Shown here piece by piece: positions 1 to 7,787 of a stretch of 10,000 nt of DNA; position 1 is the first letter of the stretch; each line of letters starts with the position of its first letter. The notes below the pieces were generated by a model. The model saw only the letters and a list, made by a program, of their open reading frames with translations. It had not been told where the DNA came from and did no database searches. Location: NCBI GenBank assembly GCA_018398765.1, contig JAHBMJ010001279.1, forward strand, positions 1 to 10,000, written 5' to 3'. The DNA is from Chromera velia (taxonomy: Eukaryota > Sar > Chromeraceae). The position numbers were made by a program, and so were the translations under genes.

Positions 1-131
1 TTTAGCTTCAATTTTTTCTTTAATATTAATTTTATCTTAAAAGAATTATGTTTTAAAGAATGTCTATAATATTTAAAAGTATATAAACAACGTTGAAATA
101 CTATGGAACATCCTATATTTCAAAGTCCGAA
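1..131. other. AT-rich 5' flank of gag ORF with TATA-like box
   Basis: This stretch is strongly A+T rich, and the change to the mixed composition of the gag ORF is abrupt. A TATA-like string TATATAAA lies at 80-87, about 45 bases before the first ATG. It could be a promoter or simply part of AT-rich sequence. I see no LTR end, primer-binding site or gene here. Confidence 0.4.
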
Positions 132-1172
132 ATGATGTTAAAGTCCGGTAGGTCTCATTATGTCATACTTGCAGAAGAAAACCTGCAGAAAGCAATAAAG
201 AAAGAGAAGGGGAAAACTAACAACCAAAACCAGAAAGAGGACCCACCAGCAGTGCCTCCAGGACCTAAACAGCAACCAGGCTTAACCAACACCATACCGC
301 ATAAAATCGAGATCAATAGGGAAGTAGTTAAGGAACTTGAACAGATGGGAGTGAAAGTACACGTGAACGAAGATGGGACAGCCGCCGTTGAGTTCCAACA
401 ACCCGAGAAGAGAAACGGAACCCAAACAGCAGCAGAAGAAAAGAGCGAACCCACACAGAAAAAGAAGCTAGAAACCCACCAAACAAACAAAACCAGCAAC
501 CTTGACAACAGCGCAAACAAACCATCAATAGGCCTGCCACGCGTGCGTATGGAGTTACCTACGTTCGATGGAAACCGGCTTATGTCCCACCCCTTCTGGA
601 ACTCCCTCCTCTGTCTGCACAGACGGCTGGAATGGACAATAGAAGACTTAAGAGATATCTACCTACCAACCGCCCTCACAGGCCCGGCAAGAACGTGGTA
701 TGAAAGACAATCTCCGAGTTGGCTCTCCGCAATCCTAACAGAAGACGCCCTCCAAAAGCTGTTCATGAAGAAATACGGCATTGACGCCAGGGAAAAAGAT
801 TGCCGAAGAAGGAGTCTCCTCCACATCACACAGAAAACGGATAAAACCCTTTCGGAGTACGGGAGCAGATTCGAGGAGCTCTGCAAAAGCGCCAACCAGC
901 CTACCAACGATGCGGACGCGTTAGCTGCCTTCACCGACGGCCTCAAGGACGGCCGCATCCGCATCCAAATGGAGAGGGACATGTACACCTCCTTCGAAGA
1001 ACTACAAGCGGACCTCAGAAAATGGGAGGGCATTCTGCGAAGACCCCATCTCGGAGAGGAAGACCGCCCTGCAAAGTGTAGACGCATCAATGCGCTCGAG
1101 CAAAGACAGGCAGAGCCCGAAGAGAAGCGTATCCCCGAAAAGCTGCAAAACATCATCAACCAATTCGCCTAA
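132..1172 (+). CDS. gag: Retrotransposon Gag-like polyprotein (Retrotrans_gag type), probably a relic
   Basis: I start at the ATG ATG pair at 132/135, giving 346 aa. The frame is open to 93, but only from a TTG. Residues 1-135 are hydrophilic, rich in Lys, Gln, Glu and Pro. A capsid-like core begins at about residue 140 (MELPTFDGN) and includes LPTALTGPARTWYERQ near 185-190, a leucine-rich helix with FMKKYG, then SEYGSRFEELC and FTDGLKDGRIRIQM. This layout (start motif, L-x-G-x-A-x-x-W-[YF], downstream helices) is that of the Retrotrans_gag family of LTR elements, chiefly gypsy-like. The usual role is to form the particle that packages element RNA. No CCHC zinc knuckle is visible before the TAA at 1170-1172. 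After that stop the same frame stays readable, with TGA at 1206 and 1272, up to about 1380, so the stop may be premature. No pol follows. Identification as gag is fairly secure; the exact lineage is not. Confidence 0.72.
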   Translation: MMLKSGRSHYVILAEENLQKAIKKEKGKTNNQNQKEDPPAVPPGPKQQPGLTNTIPHKIEINREVVKELEQMGVKVHVNEDGTAAVEFQQPEKRNGTQTAAEEKSEPTQKKKLETHQTNKTSNLDNSANKPSIGLPRVRMELPTFDGNRLMSHPFWNSLLCLHRRLEWTIEDLRDIYLPTALTGPARTWYERQSPSWLSAILTEDALQKLFMKKYGIDAREKDCRRRSLLHITQKTDKTLSEYGSRFEELCKSANQPTNDADALAAFTDGLKDGRIRIQMERDMYTSFEELQADLRKWEGILRRPHLGEEDRPAKCRRINALEQRQAEPEEKRIPEKLQNIINQFA

Positions 1173-2314
1173 GCAGTTGCAGATCAGCTGCGACGCGATC
1201 GCTGTTGAGAAACGAGCACATCTGAAAAGGAGACGGGGGGAGAGAAAGAAAACGCACCCAACGAGAGACAATGAAACAGCGCTAGCAACGATAGGGTAAC
1301 ACGAAGTTCTGATTCAGTCCCTGCACCTGGTAATCAACCGGCAGGAAAACATCACCGACAAACTAACAAGGAAAACGTTCGCCTTTCCATCCTTGCCCCA
1401 TGCCCCGTCTTCCTATGCAGCTCACTGCAGCGAGGAAAAGCAGGGATCCTGATTATGTTCCTTTCTCACCCCGTGAATTTCTCAATTCCATCCACCCGCC
1501 CAGCCCAGTCTCTCCCACTTTACTACCCCCACGCAGTCCATAGGGCAGGCAGGAACAAAGGCAATTGAAAGAAAAGATAAGAAAACCGATCGTATCTCCT
1601 CTGTCTCTACCCTCCCTTTTCTCCCGGACTTCGTTTTCTCCTTACCCTCCCTGTCAGAGCCATAATAGCGACCTTCTGTGACTAAAAGAAGAAAATAATA
1701 AAAGCGCATGGACGAAGACATGCACGTGAACGATCAACCTAAGTAGAACAAAACGCGACACGAGTAGCCTGCACGGCTCCTTGCTTCACCCTTTGCATAC
1801 ACCGTGTTTCTCCTCGAGCCCCCTCTCACCCCTTCACTCACGAGCCTTCTGTGCTCTCTGAAAGGAATCTGCTTTGTCCCTCTTCTGTTTAAATCGCCCC
1901 TTCGAGAAAAGAAAAGAAAAGATAAGCAGATTTGACAACGACGCAGGTAGCCAAACGGAAATGACGGCCCTGTGCACCTAATCGGGGTGGCAAAGAAAAG
2001 GCTGCAAGAAGATAGACCTCACCACTACCACTTGCAATAAAGAAACAACGACATCACTCAACCATACAGAGGGAAAGAGTAGAAAAAGCAAGAGGACGCT
2101 GAACAGTAGAACAAAGAGAAGACAAGTGGAACAAAAAGAATGGGAGATGCAGACAGAAAGGGAATATCACAGAATGACCGACTTACATGCATGAACGGCC
2201 GCCTCCTGCCGCCACCCTCACCCAAAAAGAAAAGAAACAGAGTAAAGGCCTGACCCAACATACGCTCACGTACACAAAATAACATGGCACGCGCAGTATA
2301 CATGCACAGATGAT
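1173..2314. other. Non-coding stretch, alternating pyrimidine- and purine-rich tracts
   Basis: The first 200 bases may be decayed 3' gag sequence: the frame is broken only by TGA at 1206 and 1272 before about 1380. Beyond that no credible gene is visible on either strand. C/T-rich blocks near 1470-1545, 1595-1660, 1780-1890 and 2200-2222 alternate with A/G-rich blocks, including a short (AAAAG)n run at 1905-1922. Some block spacings are near 200 bases. This is similar to the clearer tandem units just downstream and may be an older part of the same array. Confidence 0.5.
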
Positions 2315-2955
2315 CCAGAATGAATAGAAGTTGAAAAGAAAGACAGGAGATGGCACAACGATATGAAGGTCAGACGCCGCCGTCAACGACCTAACCTGAA
2401 AGCTCTTTCTCCCTCCCCTTTCCTTTTTCTCTCCTCCTTCCACCCCTCTCTTTACACCACACCACGAAACCACATGAAACATTGGAACGTACAATGTAGA
2501 TGAAGACGAGCACCCAGAATGAATACGGTAGTTAAGAAAAAAAATGAGACGGCACTGTAACATAAAGGTCAGACAAACTGCTGTCAGCATCCTACCGCTC
2601 CCCCTCCCTTCCCATCTCTCTTTCTCCCTCCTTTCCTCTCTTGCACATGACAGCACAGAGGCCCGTGAAGCATTGCAACACCCAGAATCATCACATGGTA
2701 GTTGATAAAAGAAAGGAAACGGTATGGTGGCATGAAGGTCAGACAGTCCGCCGTCACGGACTGAGGCCAGTAATTTAACCCTCTCTATCCATCCTCTCCC
2801 CCTCACGCATCTCCCTTTCTCCCGACCTAATCTACAGTAACCAAAGCAGGGGAGACAAAAGAAAAGAAAATGAAAAGAGGAAAAGTGGAGAAGTAAGCCA
2901 AAGAAACAAAATGAAAGCAAACGGATCCATAACCCAAATAAAATGAAGGTCAGAC
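2315..2955. repeat. Diverged tandem repeat array, about 170-210 bp units, four copies
   Basis: A core ATGAAGGTCAGAC (ATAAAGGTCAGAC in the second copy) occurs at 2363-2375, 2562-2574, 2732-2744 and 2943-2955, each followed within a few bases by a CYGTCA motif. A second block, CCAGAATGAATA or a close variant, lies about 45-50 bases before the core in the first three units (2315, 2514, 2682). Core spacings are 199, 170 and 211. Each unit also holds a long C/T tract (about 2400-2455, 2590-2642, 2775-2825). Because the spacings are not multiples of three, the array does not conserve a reading frame. It looks like satellite or element-internal repeat DNA. Confidence 0.7.
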
Positions 2956-4140
2956 GATTCCCGTCACACAGACTCACGCGCGCCAGCCAATCACGCTACC
3001 CCAGGCACGCAACAGAGTATCTCCACGCTGAGTCATAAACAAGAACAAGCTTGACCACCCAGAGCAAAGGCTAACAGCCACACAGACGTAAAAAGTGCGA
3101 AAGGGGGGGGGAAAGGGAGAGAGGGGGGGAATGCAGTGAAGCAAAACACCCACAGTAACTGACCTTGATTTCCAGTAACCATCGAGAAGACTGCTGAAAG
3201 CATCAGAGACAAGTACCGGACGCACAACAGAACCACCTTGGAGCACACATCTCTCAGAGATAACCTCGCCCACGTCAACTACAAGAACCAAGGGAGACGA
3301 ACCGGGGAACACCAAGACGCGAAGATAAGTGACCGCAGACGTACGATGACCAATGAATATCCGACCTGCCAGTGGAAAACTGCAGACCACGTGGCCCCCA
3401 CAGAGACAAAGGCAGCACACGAATGATCAGAAACCAAAGATCATCCAAACTCAGACAAAAGGAAAATATAGCAAACAGACAGGGCCCAAGTATACACAGG
3501 GGGGTGAGGACCCGCTAAAACGGCAGTGAAGGCCACGCCGGTGAGAAGGCCGGCGGAGATGAAAGAAGAGAGTCACTTGAAGGCAGTAGTGACTGACCTC
3601 GACTGCGATCGGACCGACAGGAGAGCGGGACGCTGCTGTTTGTCGGAAGGCGCCGCCCACGGACAGACGAGCCAAGGTAAACCTGGTAGGCATGTGCAGG
3701 AGGCGGGCACAGCCATTATAAGAGACAAACGAAACGGGGAAGAGAATCGCAATCGAAAGGACAAAAAGACATTTAATGACGCCAACGACGTGCACTTGTC
3801 GACAACAAGACACAGACAAGAGGCAGAAAAGGACTAACCTTTGCAACCAGTTGAGAAAAGAACTGCACGCTTGTGTCCGATGTGGTGTGCCCGCCCATAA
3901 TTAGCCGAGTCAAGGAGATCTGCTGAGTATGTACAGGAGAAGCAGACGCCACATAAAAGAAAGGCAGACTGAGTGATACAGGAAAAAGATGCAAGCTATG
4001 AAAGCAACCCAATCAGAGTGTGACAATCGATCCTAATTCAAAAAAAGAAGCACAAAATGAAAATAAGAGAAATCAGCTGCATGAGAAGGTGTTATTGGAA
4101 GAAAATGAGCATCGTCATGGAAAGATTCCGACAGGCATAA
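2956..4140. other. Gene-free stretch, purine-rich on + strand
   Basis: No recognisable gene, RNA or element is visible. Short open frames exist on both strands, but they lack domains, have weak or non-ATG starts and overlap each other. A G-run cluster lies at 3103-3129. The composition matches the 1400-2950 region, suggesting one continuous non-coding block. Confidence 0.45.
3103..3129 (+). other. G-run cluster, possible G-quadruplex
   Basis: G9 (3103-3111), GGG (3115-3117) and G7 (3123-3129) are separated by short A/G spacers. Splitting the long runs gives at least four G-triplets within 27 bases, enough for a quadruplex on the + strand. No gene context gives it a role. Confidence 0.35.
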
Positions 4141-4169
4141 ACTCATGACCGTCTTTCTCCCTTGGTGTT

Positions 4170-4193
4170 CTTTTCCCTCAGTGCTTCTATAAA
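4170..4193 (+). promoter_or_regulatory. Candidate TATA box with upstream pyrimidine tract
   Basis: TATAAA at 4188-4193 follows a C/T-rich stretch (4151-4180). The next ATG (4224) opens a five-codon frame. The ATG at 4269 opens a 105-codon frame. The spacing suits a eukaryotic core promoter, but the pyrimidine tract ending in CAG at 4180-4182 would equally suit a splice acceptor. There is no independent support for either. Confidence 0.25.
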
Positions 4194-4268
4194 TCTGCAG
4201 CGTTGCCTACATCACCGACCGCCATGCACCAACTGAGCTGACAACCACTTCTGTGCCGCGTATAGTCG

Positions 4269-4586
4269 ATGTCCAATCAAGAAATACAAAACCAGCAGAC
4301 CAACCTCACACAAACAGAAGACCACGACGCCAAAGAGATCCGAGGACCTCATACAACTACATCTACCACTAGGCCTTTAAGTTTCTGCATGGAGATCATT
4401 CTATGCCCACCGAGGGGCAGGCAAGAACTCGGTACAACTCTTTTGATGCCCACCGAGGGGCACACGAGCACTCGGTACAACCATCGAAAGGCAAGAAGAG
4501 ACGGGAACGCTTCAATGCAAATGAGAGGGGCCGGATATGTCAATGTGTTCATCTTAATCCGCTCGAGTGCAGAAGAGTGCCCTTAA
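4269..4586 (+). CDS. Unrecognised 105-aa ORF (doubtful)
   Basis: An ATG ORF lies 75 bases downstream of a TATAAA box. The N-terminus is Gln/Asn/Thr-rich and hydrophilic. No domain, signal peptide or membrane segment is recognisable. Its middle crosses the paired 36-bp direct repeats at 4403-4481, which are read in different frames in the two copies, so the repeats are not conserved as protein. This may be chance; I list it only because of the upstream TATA box. Confidence 0.15.
   Translation: MSNQEIQNQQTNLTQTEDHDAKEIRGPHTTTSTTRPLSFCMEIILCPPRGRQELGTTLLMPTEGHTSTRYNHRKARRDGNASMQMRGAGYVNVFILIRSSAEECP
4403..4481 (+). repeat. Two 36-bp direct repeats, each able to form a hairpin
   Basis: ATGCCCACCGAGGGGCA occurs at 4403-4419 and 4446-4462. 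Each copy continues to an ACTCGGTACAAC end at 4438 and 4481, giving a 43-base period. Inside each copy ACCGAG pairs with CTCGGT (6-bp stem, about 15-base loop). The stem halves are identical between copies and the loop varies, which hints that the hairpin matters. Function unknown. Confidence 0.6.
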
Positions 4587-5140
4587 TGCATTTCGATTCT
4601 ATTCCTTTCCCTCCTGTGAAATGTGCTTTTTCTCTTTTTCCTCCTTGAAAGTGCTTCGTGACCCATCGTGATCGATCATTATCGACAGTCTCCAATAATG
4701 CCGTCTCCGATCGACTTTTCTTACGCAAGAAATTAAGCTAAGCGCTTCATCAGCGCTTCGATAAGGAGGCGGGATGCGGCATGTATGAAAAAACCCTTGT
4801 TAGGTGCCTAGACGCCCTTCCGGCTCATCTATGCTTATGATCACAGCATAAAGGGGCCAAGTGCTCCAGTCAAGTCTCTTGCCTATTAGATTTGTCTGGA
4901 TCCATCGGTTTCTCTATGCATGATTTTGAATGCTCTCAATTACTCGATTAATTGCAAAACATGCAAACAACACTTTGCAATATTGAACCGATCATGCGAT
5001 ACGTCCCGCGGCCCACCACTCTGACTTTCTAGCTCCTAGCGTACTTATGCATGTCGAACTTCACCGGTGTTTGATACCGGGCGGTGAGCTCTGTGATGAT
5101 GACTCACTTATATCATGCATGGCATGCCGGGGCCGGTGCA
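4487..5140. other. Gene-free stretch; possible 3' untranslated or LTR sequence of the copia element
   Basis: No gene is recognised. The stretch lies directly downstream (- strand sense) of the copia pol stop at 5141, so 3' untranslated or LTR sequence is expected here, but I could not fix LTR ends. Minor structure: AGCGCTTC repeated at 4741-4760, and a CACCG/CGGTG inverted repeat near 5062-5086. Bases 4772-4795 resemble part of the small insertion inside copia RT at 6563-6587. Confidence 0.3.
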
Positions 5141-5356
5141 TCACCCCCTGACCAAAGCAATGAGGGAACCATTCAGGAGGCACGCATAAAATCGCATAAA
5201 CGCAATCCTTTTTTTCTTCATAGAAAAGTCGAGAGACTTCAATCGAGTACCCTCCTTCTCAACCCTCTTCTTCTCTTTAGGCACCCATTTAGTTCCTTTG
5301 TCCTTCTGAAGCTTAAACTTTGTTTGCCTGTCTATACGCATCTTATCGGTTGACAT
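5141..5356 (-). pseudogene. pol: Copia pol C-terminal tail after RNase H
   Basis: This continues the RNase H frame immediately after an in-frame TAG (5357-5359). Its first residues, MSTDKMRIDRQTKF, match the conserved copia C-terminal signature (a T-D-x-x-x-A-D-x-x-T-K type motif near the end of RNase H). The TAG therefore falls inside a conserved region and is very probably a nonsense mutation, not the real gene end. The rest is a Lys/Arg-rich tail of about 55 residues ending at TGA 5141-5143, which may be the true terminus. Reading it as a separate gene starting at the ATG is not warranted. Confidence 0.7.
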
Positions 5357-6052
5357 CTAAAAGACTTTTGCACACAGTGCATGCAGTTCTTGTCTGACAT
5401 ACTTCAAAAGACCGTCCAGACAAGGTTCTGCCTGAGCATAACCTGTCTCGAACTGCTTCATAAGTGGACCAGAGTCCGTCACGAACTTAAGTGGCACTTT
5501 CTTTCTCCAAAGCCTTTCTGCAAATTTCTTCCACGCAAAGGCTTTCTTCACCACATCTAAAAAAGCATACAATTCAAACGAAGTACTCGAAATTAACCTT
5601 CTTGTCAACTTTTTGCTCTTCCATGCAAAGAGGTTTAGCTCTCTCACATCAGGAACCTTTTCTTCTTCATTTACAATGAACGCTTCCATTCTAACCCTTC
5701 CTTCACATTTATGAAGTATATACGATCTATCATAAAAAATGTATAACTTCAGATTCTCATAAGCAGTGAAACGTAAAGGCGCCTCAATGCTTTTCGCATG
5801 TATCAACAAGCGAACTGCTTCCTCCACTTTCTTTGCAGAAGGCTTGAGAGACCAGCAAGACAATTCGCCGAACAAGAAAGAGATTGACGGAATTATGTGA
5901 GCAACCCACCCAATAACCCCCATACATTTCTGCATGAGAGGTACGTAGTCTTTCCGAATCTCTTCTTCTTCTGGCGGGTCAATCAGACTTCCGTTTAACC
6001 TTCCTCCTTTCAGCTTACCCTCATTGACATTGATCACATCAAGATACTCCTT
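5357..6052 (-). pseudogene. pol: Copia RNase H domain
   Basis: This is the RNase H part of copia pol, which degrades the RNA of the RNA-DNA hybrid during reverse transcription. It begins right after an in-frame TAA at 6053-6055 that separates it from the RT palm. In order it shows a connection segment with the SISFLFGELSCW and KKVEEAVRLLIHAKS helices (equivalent to the copia R-P-D-I and yLkgT region), then IFYDRSY (first catalytic Asp), LFAWKSKKL followed by ISSTSFELYAF (SSTxxE, catalytic Glu), and FVTDSGPL (second Asp). The acidic residues expected for RNase H are thus still present. It ends at TAG 5357-5359. About 230 codons, close to the normal length. Confidence 0.82.
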
Positions 6053-6394
6053 TTATCCGATTTTGTATCCTTCTTTTGTTCTACTTAGCATCATGCTAAT
6101 GTAAGTCATCTTTCCTCCTTCTTTAAGCAACTCAGGCTCGTCCATTTTCAATCGGGATTGCAGAGGGGAGAAGAGAAACATAGGGTCAGAAGAGAAAATA
6201 AGAAGATCATCAATATACATGATCATCACCCCTTCAATTTCCCCTCCCTTTCCTTCCTTTATAAAAATGCTCTCAATCACTTCTTCCCACCCCTTTTCTT
6301 TTGCTATTCGTTTGAAATGCCTCGTATAGAGGCGAGGGGCATCTACAAGACCATACATTGCACGCGAAAGAGAAAGCACCTCACCTGCCTGCCT
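6053..6394 (-). pseudogene. pol: Copia reverse transcriptase, palm with YIDD active site
   Basis: This is the central and C-terminal RT. In order it shows LSRAMYGLVDAPRLYTRHF (copia k-A-l-Y-G-L-x-x-A-P-R), the G-W-x-x-V and I-F-I segment, and MIMYIDDLLIFS with the YxDD metal-binding pair at 6206-6217, then the thumb region through KMDEPELLKEGGKMTYISMMLSRTKEGYKI. Family role: copies element RNA into cDNA. This frame carries an ATG at 6454, but the residues it gives before about 6394 are out-of-frame translation. The true N-terminal RT lies in another frame, joined here through a GCAG tandem duplication (6384-6394 on the + strand). The segment ends at an in-frame TAA (6053-6055). Confidence 0.85.
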
Positions 6395-6534
6395 TGAGGC
6401 TATCAGACACACCCTCAGGTATCTCTGCAGGAAGCTGCACAAAAACTTCATCATTAATTTCTGCTACAAAAAATGCAGTCCTCACATCTGACTTCGCACA
6501 GTCCCATTGACAAGGAGAAGCAAAAAACAAAACA

Positions 6535-6612
6535 AGAAGCAAAGACCGCCCCTCATACACGGGGACGCGGCATGCATAACAAAAACCTCAATCAATCCTA
6601 GAAGCAAAGACC
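6535..6612. repeat. 52-bp insertion flanked by 13-bp direct repeats inside RT
   Basis: AGAAGCAAAGACC occurs at 6535-6547 and again at 6600-6612, with 52 bases between. Leaving out one repeat copy and the 52 bases restores a continuous copia RT frame on the - strand (65 bases, not a multiple of three). The insert contains a CCCC-8nt-GGGG mini-hairpin and GGACGCGGCATGCATAACAAAAACC (6563-6587), similar to 4772-4795. A retroposed fragment with a target duplication, or templated filler DNA from break repair, would both explain it. Confidence 0.7.
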
Positions 6613-6632
6613 ACCAGTTGGCAGTTCTACTG

Positions 6633-6641
6633 TATATCTCC
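6633..6641 (+). repeat. Left target-site duplication of Mutator-like element
   Basis: TATATCTCC abuts the left end of the element and is repeated exactly at 7788-7796. In the copia gene it codes, on the - strand, for part of the LEIY segment of RT. Nine bases is the duplication length typical of the Mutator superfamily. Confidence 0.85.
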
Positions 6642-6875
6642 CTAGCCGCACTCTATATATAGGTAGATCATGACCCCTGACTTTAAAGAAAAACAGATAA
6701 AAATCTAGGAATGTTATGCAAGAAGTTTCATAAAAAACCAAAAACTATAAATTACAAAAAATATGACAGTAACATTAGTTTTTATATTGGGCTAGAAACA
6801 TACATTCATTTTTATGAAAAACTTTGTGTCGCCAGGTTTTGTTGGGCTGTTGGGCTTGTTGTACTGTTAGGCTTC
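6642..6875 (+). repeat. Left inverted arm of Mutator-like element
   Basis: About 234 bases match the right arm in inverted, collinear blocks. The inner part is dense in TGTTGGGC or close variants (6840, 6848, 6865, 6891). Their complements at 6908, 6940 and 6948 let the left end fold on itself as well as pair with the right arm. Confidence 0.75.
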
Positions 6876-6999
6876 ACCTTGCTAGGAAGCTGTTGGGCAC
6901 CCAACACGCCCAACACACAACTGTTACACACCAAACATAGCCCAACAGCCTAACAAACACTTCCAACATACATAATACGCATAATCATGATGATGATAA

Positions 7000-7245
7000 G
7001 CTTGTAGGGATATTGACAGTGAAGAATTTGAATCATCTGAACATGTCTCTTTCTCTGTTCTCTGCAAGCCGTCTTCTCTTGCAGTTCAGACATTTTTAAT
7101 TCCTGTTGGTTCTGTATTTAGTTGGATTCATGAATTCTTGCAAGACAAACGGAAACTGACTGTCAGCACTGAAGAAATAAAACGTTTGATTCGTCTGTGG
7201 AATGAAATTAATCACTCCAAAATAACTGCCGATAAAGGGGAATGA
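7000..7245 (+). other. Open frame inside Mutator-like element, possible captured gene fragment
   Basis: This is an 81-codon stretch with no stop and no ATG, reading as plausible protein, for example LTVSTEEIKRLIRLWNEIN near its end. It stops at TGA 7243-7245. Downstream in the same frame few further stops occur to about 7455. It has no recognised domain. The opposite strand is also open here (7096-7377), so coding is not established. A captured host exon (Pack-MULE style) is one reading; chance is another. Confidence 0.2.
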
Positions 7246-7541
7246 CTTGATGAATGAGTTGGAAAGGTTAAGCACAAGGAGTATACATTTGTCTGCATTG
7301 TGTGTGCAGGTCTGTTTCCATTTTCTTTGGTATATTGTGAACGTTTTACGAAGAGTTTCAGGCTCATACTGCACCAATGTGCAGCGTTGAATGTCTTAAA
7401 TGGTGTCTGTTGTATTTATATGCTTTGATACGTGGATCTGGCGTGTGAGACAAGCTTGTAGGGAAGGGAAAGGACCTTGTTGGGCTCTATTGGGCACTGT
7501 TGGGCTTCATGACCTGTCATGCAGCTGATGAAAGGCCCAAC

Positions 7542-7787
7542 AGAGCCTAACAGGCAACAAGCCCAACAGAACCTGGCAACACGACTTTGGACTGACATTT
7601 CTCAAGACTGAAGTTGAACTAGAGCTTGAGAATAGAACTAGAGCTTGAGAATAGCCCAACATAACACTCCAGAATGTGCTTCATCTACTAGTTTTAACTT
7701 TATAACTTGGGATATAATATATAGTGTAAAAAGATGTAGGAAAAGTTAGGGGTGAAACTTAGGTATACCTACAGTGCGGCCCCCTAG
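7542..7787 (-). repeat. Right inverted arm of Mutator-like element
   Basis: This is the partner of the left arm. GCCCAACA or close variants lie at 7535, 7545, 7561 and 7654. The arm contains an exact 19-bp tandem pair, GAACTAGAGCTTGAGAATA at 7616-7634 and 7635-7653. The spacing between the two conserved blocks flanking it is 70 here and 32 in the left arm, a difference of 38, exactly the two 19-bp copies. Confidence 0.75.

Larger units (their letters stand above)
6384..6641 (-). pseudogene. pol: Copia reverse transcriptase, fingers and motif A
   Basis: This continues RT from the segment at 7788-8021 across the Mutator-like insertion. Right after the junction it reads SRTANWWSLL. It is then interrupted by a 65-bp net insertion (52 bp plus a 13-bp duplication, 6535-6599) and resumes with VLFFASPCQWDCAKSDVRTAFF. 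The SDVRTAFF string carries the motif A catalytic Asp (codon 6486-6488), and EVFVQLPAEIPEG matches the copia e-V-y-m-x-x-P-x-G strand. The frame reaches a TGA at about 6388 because a duplicated GCAG shifts it; the sequence then continues in the neighbouring frame with the A-M-Y-G-L motif. It is too broken to appear as one open frame. Confidence 0.82.
6642..7787. mobile_element. Mutator-like non-autonomous DNA transposon with long inverted arms
   Basis: The element is 1,146 bp, flanked by exact 9-bp duplications (6633-6641, 7788-7796) and inserted in copia RT. Its ends are inverted repeats. The left begins CTAGCCGCACTCTA; the right, read inward on the - strand, begins CTAGGGGGCCGCACTGTA. Further collinear matches are ACCCCTGACTTT (6673-6684) with AAAGTTAGGGGT (7742-7753), TATATTGGGCTA (6783-6794) with TAGCCCAACATA (7652-7663), and the GCCAGGTT..GTTGGGC..GTTAGGC block (6831-6872) with its complement (7545-7577). 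Long arms plus a 9-bp duplication are the mark of Mutator-like elements. No transposase is recognised inside, so movement would depend on an enzyme encoded elsewhere. Confidence 0.85.

Noticed and set aside
2183-2977. 264-codon open frame on the - strand
   Set aside because: It lies over the tandem repeat array. Equivalent repeat segments are read in different frames in neighbouring units, and the composition simply reflects the pyrimidine tracts. No domain; DNA, not protein, is conserved.
3526-3837. 103-codon + strand frame, with 131-codon frame opposite (3451-3846)
   Set aside because: The + frame starts at GTG; neither strand shows a domain, and both being open suggests low stop density from composition.
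6395-6454. ATG at 6454 as start of the RT ORF
   Set aside because: The residues it adds are out-of-frame translation. The real RT N-terminus (DVRTAFF region) occupies another frame over the same bases.
7096-7377. 93-codon - strand frame within the Mutator-like element
   Set aside because: No domain recognised, and it overlaps an equally plausible + strand frame; not enough to call a gene.
6821-7588. ACTTT direct repeats (6821-6825, 7584-7588) as a 5-bp target duplication of an inner nested element
   Set aside because: The inverted similarity continues outward through these points to 6642 and 7787, and the 9-bp duplication with restored copia frame defines the true ends. The 5-bp match is probably part of the arm similarity or chance.
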